Assembly (NCBI RefSeq): GCF_002051585.1
Contig: NZ_MZGX01000004.1
Location: forward strand, 62,001-126,000
Source of the DNA: Ruminiclostridium hungatei
GTDB lineage: Bacteria; Bacillota; Clostridia; Acetivibrionales; DSM-1351
DNA length: 64,000 bases
Reading direction: 5' to 3'
Each line of letters opens with the position of its first letter. Position 1 is the first letter of the stretch. Shown here piece by piece: positions 35,782 through 44,558 of the stretch. The translations under genes were made by a program, and so were the position numbers. The notes under the pieces are model-generated. The model had not been told where the DNA came from. It worked only from the letters and a program-made list of their open reading frames with translations, and did not search any database.

Positions 35782-37866
35782 CTATTCCTCTTCCTCCTCG
35801 ACCATATGCTTTTTGGCCTCTTCAATTATTTTATTTGCCACAATAGCCGGCGCTTCCTCGTATCTGTCAAACCACAGCTTGAAATATCCCCGGCCCTGAG
35901 TCATTGATCTCAGGTCGGTTGCATATTTGAACATCTCGGACTGGGGCACTTCCGCTTCCACCTGCTGAAGTCCGTTGTCCTGGGGATTCATTCCCAGGAT
36001 GCGGCCCCGTCTCTTGTTCAGGTCACCTATTATATCTCCCATGTAGCTTTCGGGAACGTATACTTCAATATGTGCGATAGGTTCCAAAAGTACAGGTGCT
36101 GCCATGGGCAGCCCCTTCTTATATGCAAGTCTTGCGGCAATTTTAAAAGCCATTTCCGAGGAGTCCACATCATGGTAGGAGCCGTCCACCAGGGTCGCCT
36201 TCAGGTTAACCACGGGATAGCCTGCGAGCACTCCCCTGACCATAGCTTCTCTCAGCCCTTTTTCTACGGCAGGGTGGTATGATTTGGGAACCGAACCTCC
36301 AAAGATTTTCTCTTCAAAAGTCAGATCCTCCTTATCTCCATGCTCAAACTCCACCCAGACATGCCCATACTGCCCATGTCCCCCCGACTGCTTTTTGTGC
36401 TTACCCTCAATCTTTACCTTTTTCTTTATGGTTTCCCTGTAAGGTACTTTAGGATCTACGAGATTTACCGCCACACCAAACTTTGCCTTCAATTTGCTTA
36501 CAATTACATCCAGATGCTGTTCCCCCACTCCTGATATGAGCGTTTGATGGGTTTCGGCATTTATTGAGACCTTGAAGGTAGGATCCTCATCCTGCAGCTT
36601 GTGCAAGCCCGAGCTTATCTTTTCCTCATCGCCCTTTGCCTTTGGTTCAACGGCCAGGGAAAGCGCAGGCTCCGGAAATTCTATTTTTTTCAGAACGACT
36701 TTATTTGCCTGGTCGCATAAGGTGTCATTGGTATTTGTAGAGGCCAGCTTTGCCACTCCGCCTATATCACCGGCAATGAGCCTATCGGTGGGAAGCTGTT
36801 TTTTACCCCTCATTACAAATATCTGACCGATCTTTTCAACCTTTTCGGTTGTGGAATTATATACTGTTGAATCAGACTTCAAGGTTCCCGCATAGACTCT
36901 GAACATTGAAATCTTGCCCACAAACGGGTCTGCAATAGTTTTAAACACAAGGGCAGCCAAAGGTGCACCGGGCTCCGCCTTTATTGCGGCGGTTTGCTCT
37001 GTGCCCGCCTTCACGGCTATATTGTCAGCGGTTTCAGGAGACGGCATATATTCAATTACAGCATTCATTAATTCCTGCACCCCGAGATTCTGGAGTGCGG
37101 AGCCACAGAATACCGGAGCTATTGTACCGCCTGCAACGCCTGCCATGATTCCTTTATGAATTTCTTCCCTGGAGTACTCCTCCCCCCCAAAGAATTTTTC
37201 CATCAAAGCATCATCGGTTTCAGCTATGAGTTCATTTAATGAGTCTTTTACAGTTGAAATTCTATCAGTTAAATCAGAAGGAATGTCAGTATCCACAAGC
37301 TTATCCTTCTGGAATTTTTTCGCAGTCATATTGATTATGTCCACATAACCGACATATTTGTCCGCTTCATAGATAGGAAGCTGGAATGGAATGACTCCGG
37401 TTCCGAATGCACTTGTCATTTTGTCCAGAGCATTATTGAAATTTGCATTTTCTTCATCCATTTTGTTTATAAAGAACATTCTTGCAGCGTTGCGCTCTTT
37501 TGCATATACCCATGACTTTTCCGTACCCACGGATACTCCGCTCTTTGCAGATACCACAATAACAGCACCTTCTGCAACACGTATGCCCTGCATTACTTCT
37601 CCGACAAAATCAAAATAACCGGGAGTGTCAATCACATTAATCTTATGATCCTTCCACTCACACGGAGCCATGGCTGTACTAATGGATATCTTTCTTCTGG
37701 TCTCCTCAGGATCGTAGTCTGTGGTAGTTGTTCCATCAATCACCTTGCCGAATCTGTCCAGAACTCCCGTGTTGAACAACATTGCCTCTGCCAGGGTGGT
37801 TTTACCTCCGTTTCCGTGAGCCAAGAGGCAAATATTCCGTAGTCTTTGTACGGCATAGTCCTTCAT
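35782..37866 (-). CDS. EF-G-like translation GTPase (EF-G paralogue)
   Basis: A 694-residue five-domain translational GTPase. The P-loop is AHGNGGKT (residues 16-23) instead of the EF-G form AHIDAGKT. The switch II motif is DTPGYFDF, with Tyr84 in place of the catalytic histidine of DTPGHVDF. The NKMD motif and a domain IV segment GGHGQYGHVWVEFE are present. These changes place it in the EF-G2/FusA2-like group, whose role is unsettled and which usually does not replace EF-G. It is monocistronic with its own terminator. The ATG at 37866 has GGGGGA six bases upstream. Confidence 0.9.
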   Translation of the reverse strand: MKDYAVQRLRNICLLAHGNGGKTTLAEAMLFNTGVLDRFGKVIDGTTTTDYDPEETRRKISISTAMAPCEWKDHKINVIDTPGYFDFVGEVMQGIRVAEGAVIVVSAKSGVSVGTEKSWVYAKERNAARMFFINKMDEENANFNNALDKMTSAFGTGVIPFQLPIYEADKYVGYVDIINMTAKKFQKDKLVDTDIPSDLTDRISTVKDSLNELIAETDDALMEKFFGGEEYSREEIHKGIMAGVAGGTIAPVFCGSALQNLGVQELMNAVIEYMPSPETADNIAVKAGTEQTAAIKAEPGAPLAALVFKTIADPFVGKISMFRVYAGTLKSDSTVYNSTTEKVEKIGQIFVMRGKKQLPTDRLIAGDIGGVAKLASTNTNDTLCDQANKVVLKKIEFPEPALSLAVEPKAKGDEEKISSGLHKLQDEDPTFKVSINAETHQTLISGVGEQHLDVIVSKLKAKFGVAVNLVDPKVPYRETIKKKVKIEGKHKKQSGGHGQYGHVWVEFEHGDKEDLTFEEKIFGGSVPKSYHPAVEKGLREAMVRGVLAGYPVVNLKATLVDGSYHDVDSSEMAFKIAARLAYKKGLPMAAPVLLEPIAHIEVYVPESYMGDIIGDLNKRRGRILGMNPQDNGLQQVEAEVPQSEMFKYATDLRSMTQGRGYFKLWFDRYEEAPAIVANKIIEEAKKHMVEEEEE

Positions 37867-38492
37867 AATCATTCCCCCTTATTAATTTTAATCATTTTAC
37901 ACTGTATATAAGGAATTTTTAAAATACTGCCTCATCAGAGGTATTATTTTAAGCCTTCCTAAAAACCGCTGTAAGCAATTTTTCCAGGGACTGTACTCTC
38001 CATGAAACATTCCCTCTGCCATTCCCACTATTTTGAGAAAACAGGTAAAATAAAAAACCAGAGTAGATTAAGCCAACATAAACAACAACCTGCTACCATA
38101 TCTGTTTTAATTTTGGATACACTAATAAAAGTATTTAATTTTCAGCAAGTTTAACAAAAATCAATGTATATTCTATTCGATTTTTTATGCGATTTTCCTT
38201 TTTTTTAAATAAAAAATTTTATTTCATTATTATTTCGCACTGTTAACTAATGAAAATATTACCAAATATGTAAAATATATTTATTGCATAAACAATATAT
38301 TCCGGTTTTTTATGCTTTTCCCGCCAAGCCACTAACTTTTGAGGTTTATTAATTTATAGAATTGCTATATAATATTTCTTGTAGCAACCGGGTCACATAT
38401 ATTTATTTATATATATGAGCCGGTTAATGTATTATGGTAAATGTTTTTTCAAATCTTAATCAATGTAAAATGGTAGAAAGGAAGTAGAAACC
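37867..38492. other. 626-bp AT-rich gap between divergent EF-G-like and aroF genes
   Basis: I see no coding frame with a ribosome binding site on either strand. It contains both outward promoters. The aroF side has a TATAAT at 38368-38373 without a clear -35, followed by the leader hairpin at 38386-38425. The middle is a low-complexity A/T stretch. Confidence 0.6.
38386..38425 (+). promoter_or_regulatory. Hairpin at the 5' end of the aroF-tyrA leader
   Basis: AACCGG at 38386 pairs with CCGGTT ending at 38425. The stem continues through TCA-CATATAT with two mismatches to a six-base loop, about 15 pairs in all. The preceding TATAAT predicts transcription starting within about ten bases of the stem. 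No T-run follows, so it looks like a stabiliser or protein/RNA control site, not a terminator. Confidence 0.5.
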
Positions 38493-39518
38493 ATGATTAT
38501 TGTAATGAATCCCAAGTCGAATCAAATGCAGATCGACGACGTTATCAACGTACTTAAAAACTCCGGTTTGGGAGTCCATATCTCACAGGGCACCGAGCGA
38601 ACCATCATCGGAATTATCGGGGACAAAAGCGTCCTTAGGGATATTCCCCTTGAGCTGATGCCGGGTGTTGAAAAGCTGGTTCCCATTGTTGAATCCTTCA
38701 AGCTGGCAGGCAAAACCTTCAGACCTGAACCAAGCATCGTAAACGTAAACGGAGTCAAAATCGGAGGCAAGGAGCTGGCCATAATGGCAGGGCCTTGCGC
38801 AGTAGAAAGCTATGACCAGATAATGGAGGCGGCCCGCGCTGTCAAAAGATCCGGCGCTCAGTTTTTAAGAGGGGGAGCCTTTAAGCCGCGAACCTCGCCC
38901 TATGCTTTTCAGGGACTTGAGGAAGAGGGCCTGAAGCTGCTCAAGGCTGCCAGGGATGAAACAGGCTTGCAGATTATCACGGAAGTAACCAGTGAGAAAG
39001 CCGTAGAACTTTCTATTCCCTATGTTGACATGTTTCAGATAGGTGCAAGAAATGTTCAGAATTTTCAGCTTTTGAGAGAAGTGGGAAAATCCATGAAGCC
39101 CGTGCTTTTGAAGCGTGGTTCGGCCACGACCATAGACGAGTGGCTGAATGCTGCTGAATATATTATGAGTGAGGGAAACTACGACGTAGTCCTTTGCGAA
39201 AGAGGTATACGAACCTTTGAAACCGCAACCAGAAACACCCTGGATTTGAGCGCGGTGCCTGTTGTAAAAAATATGAGCCATCTCCCTGTAATTGTGGACC
39301 CAAGTCATGCGGCAGGCAAAGCAAAATTTGTCATTCCGTTGTCCAGGGCTGCCATTGCTGCCGGTGCAGACGGATTGATAGTCGAGGTTCACCCAAATCC
39401 AATGATGGCATTGTCCGATGCCGCACAGCAATTAAGCCCGAAAGATTTTGATTCTTTGTGCAGCGATATAAGCAAGCTTGCACCTATATTGGAAAGAGAA
39501 TTCTGTTACTATGGTTGA
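38493..39518 (+). CDS. aroF: 3-Deoxy-7-phosphoheptulonate (DAHP) synthase, AroF/AroA beta type
   Basis: First step of the shikimate pathway: phosphoenolpyruvate plus erythrose 4-phosphate to DAHP. The 341-residue protein has an N-terminal ferredoxin-like regulatory domain (about 1-70), common to allosteric type I-beta enzymes, then the barrel with GPCAVES, GGAFKPRTSPYAFQG, IGARNVQNF, LLKRG and VDPSHAAGK. The regulatory domain suggests feedback by an aromatic amino acid. GGAAG precedes the ATG. Its stop overlaps the start of tyrA. Confidence 0.96.
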   Translation: MIIVMNPKSNQMQIDDVINVLKNSGLGVHISQGTERTIIGIIGDKSVLRDIPLELMPGVEKLVPIVESFKLAGKTFRPEPSIVNVNGVKIGGKELAIMAGPCAVESYDQIMEAARAVKRSGAQFLRGGAFKPRTSPYAFQGLEEEGLKLLKAARDETGLQIITEVTSEKAVELSIPYVDMFQIGARNVQNFQLLREVGKSMKPVLLKRGSATTIDEWLNAAEYIMSEGNYDVVLCERGIRTFETATRNTLDLSAVPVVKNMSHLPVIVDPSHAAGKAKFVIPLSRAAIAAGADGLIVEVHPNPMMALSDAAQQLSPKDFDSLCSDISKLAPILEREFCYYG

Positions 39519-40608
39519 GAGTATATCCATAATAGGCCTTGGTCTAATTGGCGGTTCACTGGCCAAGGCCCTTCGTCAGAAGCGTCCCGGATTAAAGTTG
39601 TTTGCCATTGATAGCAGCACTTCCTCGCTCAGGCTTGCAGAGCAGGAAGGAGTCATCGACCGGGGATACGCAGAAGGCTGCTCTGATATTTACAACTCGG
39701 ATGTCATATTTATATGTACACCTGTCAGAAAAGCCATAGATTATATATCAGGACTCTCAGGAAAGATTAAGAAAACTTGCATATTGACGGATGTGGCAAG
39801 TACAAAGAGTGAAATCTGCCAATACGTGGAAGGTCTCAGCAATCCGCCTGTTTTCGTAGGCGGACATCCAATGGCAGGAACTGAAAAATCCGGCTATTCA
39901 AACTCTTTTGCACACTTGTTTGAAAACGCATACTATGTCTTAACTCCTGCAAATACCTCTGATACCCGGGCACTTGCGGTTATGAAGGACATATTGAAGG
40001 ACATAGGTGCGATTCCCATTGTAGTTACAGCCGGGCAGCATGACCTGGTGACAGGCTGTATAAGCCATGTGCCCCATGTCATAGCGTCAGCTCTGGTAAA
40101 GCTTGCAATCCAGAAGGAAAACAGCGAAGGACTGGTAAAGCTTCTGGCGGCAGGCGGATTTAAGGACATAACAAGGATTGCCTCATCAAACCCCACAATG
40201 TGGGAAAATATTGTTTTGAGCAACAGTGATATCGTGGTCCCACTGTTGAAGGACTATATTAAAATCATTGAAATATTTATCCAGCAGATAAGCCTGTCCG
40301 ACAATAGGGCGATACATGATTTCTTCAACAGCGCCAAGCTGTTCAGAGACAGTTTTGCCTCAGGTACTCCCGGCCTGATACCTCTCAGCTTTGAACTGCT
40401 GGTAGATGTCCTGGACGAACCTGGCATAATCGGCAGCATTGCAACATTATTAGGCGCCAGCGGAATCAACATAAAAAATATGAATGTGTCCAACAGCAGA
40501 GAATTTGAGCAGGGCTGCCTGCGGATAACCCTCTCGGATCAGTTCAACACTGACAAGGCTTATGATATACTTACTGAAAATTCCTACCGGGTATTTAAAA
40601 AGGACTAG
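39511..40608 (+). CDS. tyrA: Prephenate dehydrogenase with ACT domain
   Basis: Oxidises prephenate to 4-hydroxyphenylpyruvate in tyrosine synthesis. The 365-residue protein has the Rossmann motif IIGLGLIGGSLAKAL at the N-terminus, then GGHPMAGTEKSGY and a helical dimerisation domain. A C-terminal ACT domain (VLDEPGIIGSIATLLGASGI) is the likely tyrosine-feedback site. The ATG at 39511 overlaps the aroF stop by eight bases, so translation is coupled. An upstream in-frame ATG at 39478 lies deeper in aroF and lacks support. Confidence 0.95.
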   Translation: MVESISIIGLGLIGGSLAKALRQKRPGLKLFAIDSSTSSLRLAEQEGVIDRGYAEGCSDIYNSDVIFICTPVRKAIDYISGLSGKIKKTCILTDVASTKSEICQYVEGLSNPPVFVGGHPMAGTEKSGYSNSFAHLFENAYYVLTPANTSDTRALAVMKDILKDIGAIPIVVTAGQHDLVTGCISHVPHVIASALVKLAIQKENSEGLVKLLAAGGFKDITRIASSNPTMWENIVLSNSDIVVPLLKDYIKIIEIFIQQISLSDNRAIHDFFNSAKLFRDSFASGTPGLIPLSFELLVDVLDEPGIIGSIATLLGASGINIKNMNVSNSREFEQGCLRITLSDQFNTDKAYDILTENSYRVFKKD

Positions 40609-40617
40609 TGGTTTGTG

Positions 40618-40675
40618 CCGCTCCTTTTCGCCTAAGGCCGTTGATACATTTCAATACGGCAGTGAAAAGGAGCCG
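40618..40675. terminator. Hairpin between convergent tyrA and rex
   Basis: CTCCTTTTC (40621-40629) pairs with GAAAAGGAG (40664-40672), with inner pairing CCG/CGG. It lacks a clear T-run on either strand, so a terminator role for both genes is likely but not proven. Confidence 0.4.
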
Positions 40676-40713
40676 GGCACTGGTTTCTCAGTACCGCAGC
40701 TCCCGCAATTGCT

Positions 40714-41352
40714 TTATTCCCTGGAGAACTTGTCATTCAACTTATATCCCAGCACCATAAGGCTGTCACTCAGGTGAACATTCTCTACGATAACGTCATA
40801 AGGTATTTTCAAATCCATGGGAGAAAAGTTCCAGAGGCCCTTCACTCCGAGCTTTGCCACCCTGTCGGCCAATCCGGCGGTTTCCCTGTAGGGGACGCAC
40901 AGCATGGCAATGTCAACTTTGTTTTCCAGTACAAAATCATCAATATCATTAAGGTCTCTGATCTCAAGGTCTTTTATCTTCTTACCTATTATGCTGGTAT
41001 TAACGTCAAACACTGCAATAATACTGAAGCCTCTTTTTTCAAAATTTCCATAATTGGCCAGGGCCTGTCCCATATTTCCCGCACCGATTATAATACAATT
41101 GAAGGTTTTGTTTATGCCTAAAATATTTCCAATCTCAGTATACAGGGACTCGACATTGTATCCATAGCCCTGCTGTCCAAAGCCTCCGAAACAATTCAAG
41201 TCCTGTCTGATTTGAGAAGCAGTAATTCCCATTCGAGTACTCAGCTCTTTTGAGGATACTCTTTTTATTCCAAGCTCTAATAAGTAATTCAGATATCTGT
41301 GATACCTTGGAAGTCTCTTTATTACAGCCATAGAAATTTTCTTTGAAGCCAT
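40714..41352 (-). CDS. rex: Redox-sensing transcriptional repressor Rex
   Basis: Senses the NADH/NAD+ ratio and represses fermentation genes in anaerobic Firmicutes. The 212-residue protein has an N-terminal winged helix (KELSTRMGITASQIRQDLNCF, of which QIRQDL is diagnostic) and a Rossmann domain with IIIGAGNMGQAL. Its C-terminal helix swaps between subunits. The ATG at 41352 has AGGTGA eight bases upstream; a GTG four codons earlier lies inside that site. I did not find a convincing Rex operator at its own promoter. The 293-bp gap to the GT4-CsaB gene holds only AT-rich sequence and promoter elements. Confidence 0.95.
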   Translation of the reverse strand: MASKKISMAVIKRLPRYHRYLNYLLELGIKRVSSKELSTRMGITASQIRQDLNCFGGFGQQGYGYNVESLYTEIGNILGINKTFNCIIIGAGNMGQALANYGNFEKRGFSIIAVFDVNTSIIGKKIKDLEIRDLNDIDDFVLENKVDIAMLCVPYRETAGLADRVAKLGVKGLWNFSPMDLKIPYDVIVENVHLSDSLMVLGYKLNDKFSRE

Positions 41353-41645
41353 TGGAATTTTCACCTCATTATTCTATTTGTGTTGGTATTATATCACCTT
41401 TGTTATTTTATTGTCAATAATTCCTCATTTATTGCCTGCTAAAATTGTAAATAAATAACAAATTACACCATATGCACTGTCTATACTATATCATAGCTGT
41501 GAATTAGTGACAACTTATAGCAGAAACAATTATTCCCACCTGCTGCCGGCAGGACAGGCTGAAGAAATTGAATAGTGTCAAAAATGTAAATGCGTGATAA
41601 AATAGTCATGTAGTTCACAAAAGAAAAGTGATTCGGAGGATAAAA

Positions 41646-43901
41646 ATGAAAGTTTTGCACATTATCGGCGGAGGAGATGTTGGCGGCGCAAAAGTGCATG
41701 TAATCAACCTTGTGAAGGAACTTGGTTCGGCTATTGACGTAACGCTGCTATGCCTTAGACCCGGAGCCTTTGCAGATGACGCCCGTGCAATTGGGATAAA
41801 GGTAGAAGTTATTAAATCCTTTAACATTTACACTGACATAAAAAAAGCAATCAGACTTGTCAAGAACAATAAATTTGATATAATCCATTCACATGGCTCC
41901 AAAGCCAATATATTTGCCTACGCGATTAAAAAAGCCTGTAAAACCCCTGTTGTTACAACCATTCACAGCGATTACAAGCTGGATTACCTGCAGAGTTTGT
42001 TCAAACGGCTGACCATTGGTGTTGTCAACTCCCATGTGCTCAGAAAACTGGACTATTATATTGTGGTTACCAGTGCCTTCAGAAAAATGCTGGTTGAAAG
42101 AGGCTTCAGCAATAATAAGATTTTCACCATTCTTAACGGCATGAATATGAGTAAGCCGGAAGAGTATTTTTCCAAGGAGGAATTCTCAAACAAATACCAT
42201 ATACCCCTTGATTCGGAGGATATCCTGGTAGGTACTGCCGCACGGCTTGACCCTGTGAAGGATATAGGAACATTTTTGGAGGCCGCCAGGCACGTTGTAA
42301 AAATAAACCCCAAGGTTAAATTTCTCATTGGAGGAGAAGGTGAGCAAAGTAAGGAATTAAAGGCCCGTTCCCTTGAACTTGGCCTTAATCAGAATGTTTT
42401 TTTCCTCGGTTGGCTGAACAACCCGTATGAGCTGATAAGTGTCCTGGATATAAATGTCATGACCTCCATCAGTGAGGGTTTTCCGTATTATCTGCTGGAA
42501 GGCGCACGTTATTCAAAGGCGACCATATGCAGCAGGGTCGGGGGAATACCTGACCTCATAGAATCCACCATAAACGGCTTCCTTTTTGAGCCCAAGGACT
42601 ATATGACACTTTCAAAGCAGATTCTGGAGCTGGCTCAAGATGGCAGGAGCCGTACGGAATTTGGAGAAAAGCTTTATGAAAAGGCAAACAGGGACTTTTC
42701 GCTCAATGCCATGCGTGCAACCCAGGTAAGCATATATGAAGACATCCGGGATATCTCCCTGAGAAAAGCTTTCCCAGGCAGAGCCTCCGGAAATACAAAA
42801 TATGATGTAATAATTTCAGGCTATTATGGTTTCAGAAATATCGGAGACGATGCCATGCTAAGATCCATTGTCGACAACCTGAAATGCAAAAAACCCGATA
42901 TCTCCATACTGGTCCTATCCAAGAAACCTTTGGAGACCTCTGTAAATTACAACGTACACGCAATTAACAGAAAAAATATGTTTGCAGTCTATTCTGCAAT
43001 GAAAAAAGCGAAGCTTTTCATTTACGGCGGCGGAAACATAATTCAGGACAGTACCAGTTCACGTTCCTTGCTGTTCTATCTGGGTGCGGCCTGGCTGGCA
43101 AAAAAGCTGGGTCTTAAGGTCATGTTCTATGCCAACGGCATAGGTCCCATAAATAAGAACAGAAATACCGAATATTCCAGAAAAATATTGAATATGGCAG
43201 ATGTAATAACCGTCAGGGAAAAAATATCCTATAACGAACTTGAGAAAATGGGAATAACCAGGCCTAAAATAGTTCTCACCGCTGATGCAGCACTGGCAGT
43301 CCATGTGGAGAACGGAAAAACCCCCGAGGATATTTTTATAAATGAGGGAATACCCTTGGATACCGGCTATGCCGGATTTTCCGTCAGAAAGTGTCCGGGC
43401 AGCGACAAACATCAGCAGGCAACATATGAACATGTTATTGCGGAAGCGGCGGACTACATATACAACAACTATAATCTTTTGCCTGTTTTTATTCCAATGG
43501 AATACCAGGCAGACATATTTACAATACAGAATATTGTCTCAAAAATGAAGACCAATGGCTATGTTGTGACAAACAATCATTCCGTATCGGAGACCTTTGG
43601 AATTATTAAGAAGATGGACATTATGATAGGTATGCGTCTTCACGCTCTGATTTTTGCCGCCTACATGAATGTGCCGCTCATAGGAATAAGTTACCAGCCA
43701 AAGGTGGAAGGCTTTCTTGAGTATATCGGCCAGCCTTCGGCGGGACACGTTAAAGATATAACCTTCGAGGCCTTAAGAACCAAGATTGATCAATTGCTGC
43801 TCAACCGGGAAGAGGTTAAAAAGGAGCTTGAAAAGTCTGTGGATATCCTTGTGGCAAAGGCAGATGAAAATTCCCGTCTGGCAATTGAATTGATTTCGTG
43901 A
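41646..43901 (+). CDS. csaB: Fusion of GT4 glycosyltransferase and CsaB polysaccharide pyruvyl transferase
   Basis: A 751-residue two-enzyme protein. Residues ~1-370 are a GT-B glycosyltransferase (MKVLHIIGGGDVGGAKVHV; TAARLDPVKD; SISEGFPYYLLEGA with the conserved glutamate). Residues ~385-751 are CsaB: YDVIISGYYGFRNIGDDAML, IYGGGNIIQDSTS, FYANGIGP, IGMRLHALIFA. CsaB adds pyruvate ketals to secondary cell-wall glycans, the anchor for SLH-domain surface proteins. CsaB is usually a separate protein; here both steps are one chain. GGAGGA lies six bases before the ATG at 41646. It is a single-gene transcript. Confidence 0.92.
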   Translation: MKVLHIIGGGDVGGAKVHVINLVKELGSAIDVTLLCLRPGAFADDARAIGIKVEVIKSFNIYTDIKKAIRLVKNNKFDIIHSHGSKANIFAYAIKKACKTPVVTTIHSDYKLDYLQSLFKRLTIGVVNSHVLRKLDYYIVVTSAFRKMLVERGFSNNKIFTILNGMNMSKPEEYFSKEEFSNKYHIPLDSEDILVGTAARLDPVKDIGTFLEAARHVVKINPKVKFLIGGEGEQSKELKARSLELGLNQNVFFLGWLNNPYELISVLDINVMTSISEGFPYYLLEGARYSKATICSRVGGIPDLIESTINGFLFEPKDYMTLSKQILELAQDGRSRTEFGEKLYEKANRDFSLNAMRATQVSIYEDIRDISLRKAFPGRASGNTKYDVIISGYYGFRNIGDDAMLRSIVDNLKCKKPDISILVLSKKPLETSVNYNVHAINRKNMFAVYSAMKKAKLFIYGGGNIIQDSTSSRSLLFYLGAAWLAKKLGLKVMFYANGIGPINKNRNTEYSRKILNMADVITVREKISYNELEKMGITRPKIVLTADAALAVHVENGKTPEDIFINEGIPLDTGYAGFSVRKCPGSDKHQQATYEHVIAEAADYIYNNYNLLPVFIPMEYQADIFTIQNIVSKMKTNGYVVTNNHSVSETFGIIKKMDIMIGMRLHALIFAAYMNVPLIGISYQPKVEGFLEYIGQPSAGHVKDITFEALRTKIDQLLLNREEVKKELEKSVDILVAKADENSRLAIELIS

Positions 43902-43911
43902 TAAGGGATAA

Positions 43912-43950
43912 TAAAACAGGGTGCCTATTCAGGAACCCTGTTTTCAGCTC
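43912..43950. terminator. Bidirectional terminator
   Basis: AAAACAGGGT (43912-43921) and ACCCTGTTTT (43935-43944) form a perfect ten-pair stem between convergent genes. Its right arm reaches the stop codon of the YkvA-like gene. Confidence 0.8.
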
Positions 43951-44282
43951 TTTATGCCATTAAGCCAGTCCTTGGCTTTTTGTCTGTGCTCGTCGCTAAT
44001 ATAGGGAGTTAAAGCTATCAAAGCTGCCGCGATTGCTCCCGCATCATCGGTATATCCTGCGATGGGCACCAAATCCGGAATAGCATCTATTGGAAGAATA
44101 AAATATGCTAATGCTCCAAATGCCGTAATTCTGGCCAATAGCGGTGTCTTTTCATCCAAAGCGCAAAAATACAGGGAAACCGCATCAGCTACAAAGGGCA
44201 CTTTCGCGGCAGTTTCCTTTACTTTATCCACAAAACCCTTCTTTACATATTCCTCTTGATTTTCTATATCGTATTTGTCCAT
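43944..44282 (-). CDS. YkvA-like DUF1232 membrane protein
   Basis: A 112-residue protein. The signature LALIRITAFGALAYFILPIDAIPDL-type segment is present here as ARITAFGALAYFILPIDAIP, followed by DDAGAIAAALIAL. These are DUF1232/YkvA hallmarks, with one or two short membrane-associated helices. Function is unknown in the family. The ATG at 44282 has GGAAGGAG about ten bases upstream; a longer TTG-started frame adds eight residues. The gap to the ABC-F gene (44283-44558) holds AT-rich sequence with small inverted repeats only. Confidence 0.85.
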   Translation of the reverse strand: MDKYDIENQEEYVKKGFVDKVKETAAKVPFVADAVSLYFCALDEKTPLLARITAFGALAYFILPIDAIPDLVPIAGYTDDAGAIAAALIALTPYISDEHRQKAKDWLNGIKS

Positions 44283-44558
44283 GGTATTATTGCTCCTTCC
44301 ATTCAAATCCTCCGTATCTTACTCCAGCTTACTTTGATGGACACGGTTCAGCAATATTATACCATATTTTTACATAATTGTGTCGCATTTAAATTAACCT
44401 GTAGTGCTAATTAATAAAGTCTTTAAGAGACAAGTTTGCTCACACGAGGACGACTTTAAAGAAATGCGCAGTATAATTAAAAGCTTTTCGCTGAAATTGT
44501 AGGCTTATAGCATGCTGATTTGGCAGTTAAATTGACAGGATGCTAATTTAAGCGAGCA

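Noticed and set aside
41353-41645. Possible Rex operator upstream of rex
   Set aside because: TTGTTATTTTATTGTCAA lacks the palindromic TTGTTAA...TTAACAA form needed for a Rex site.
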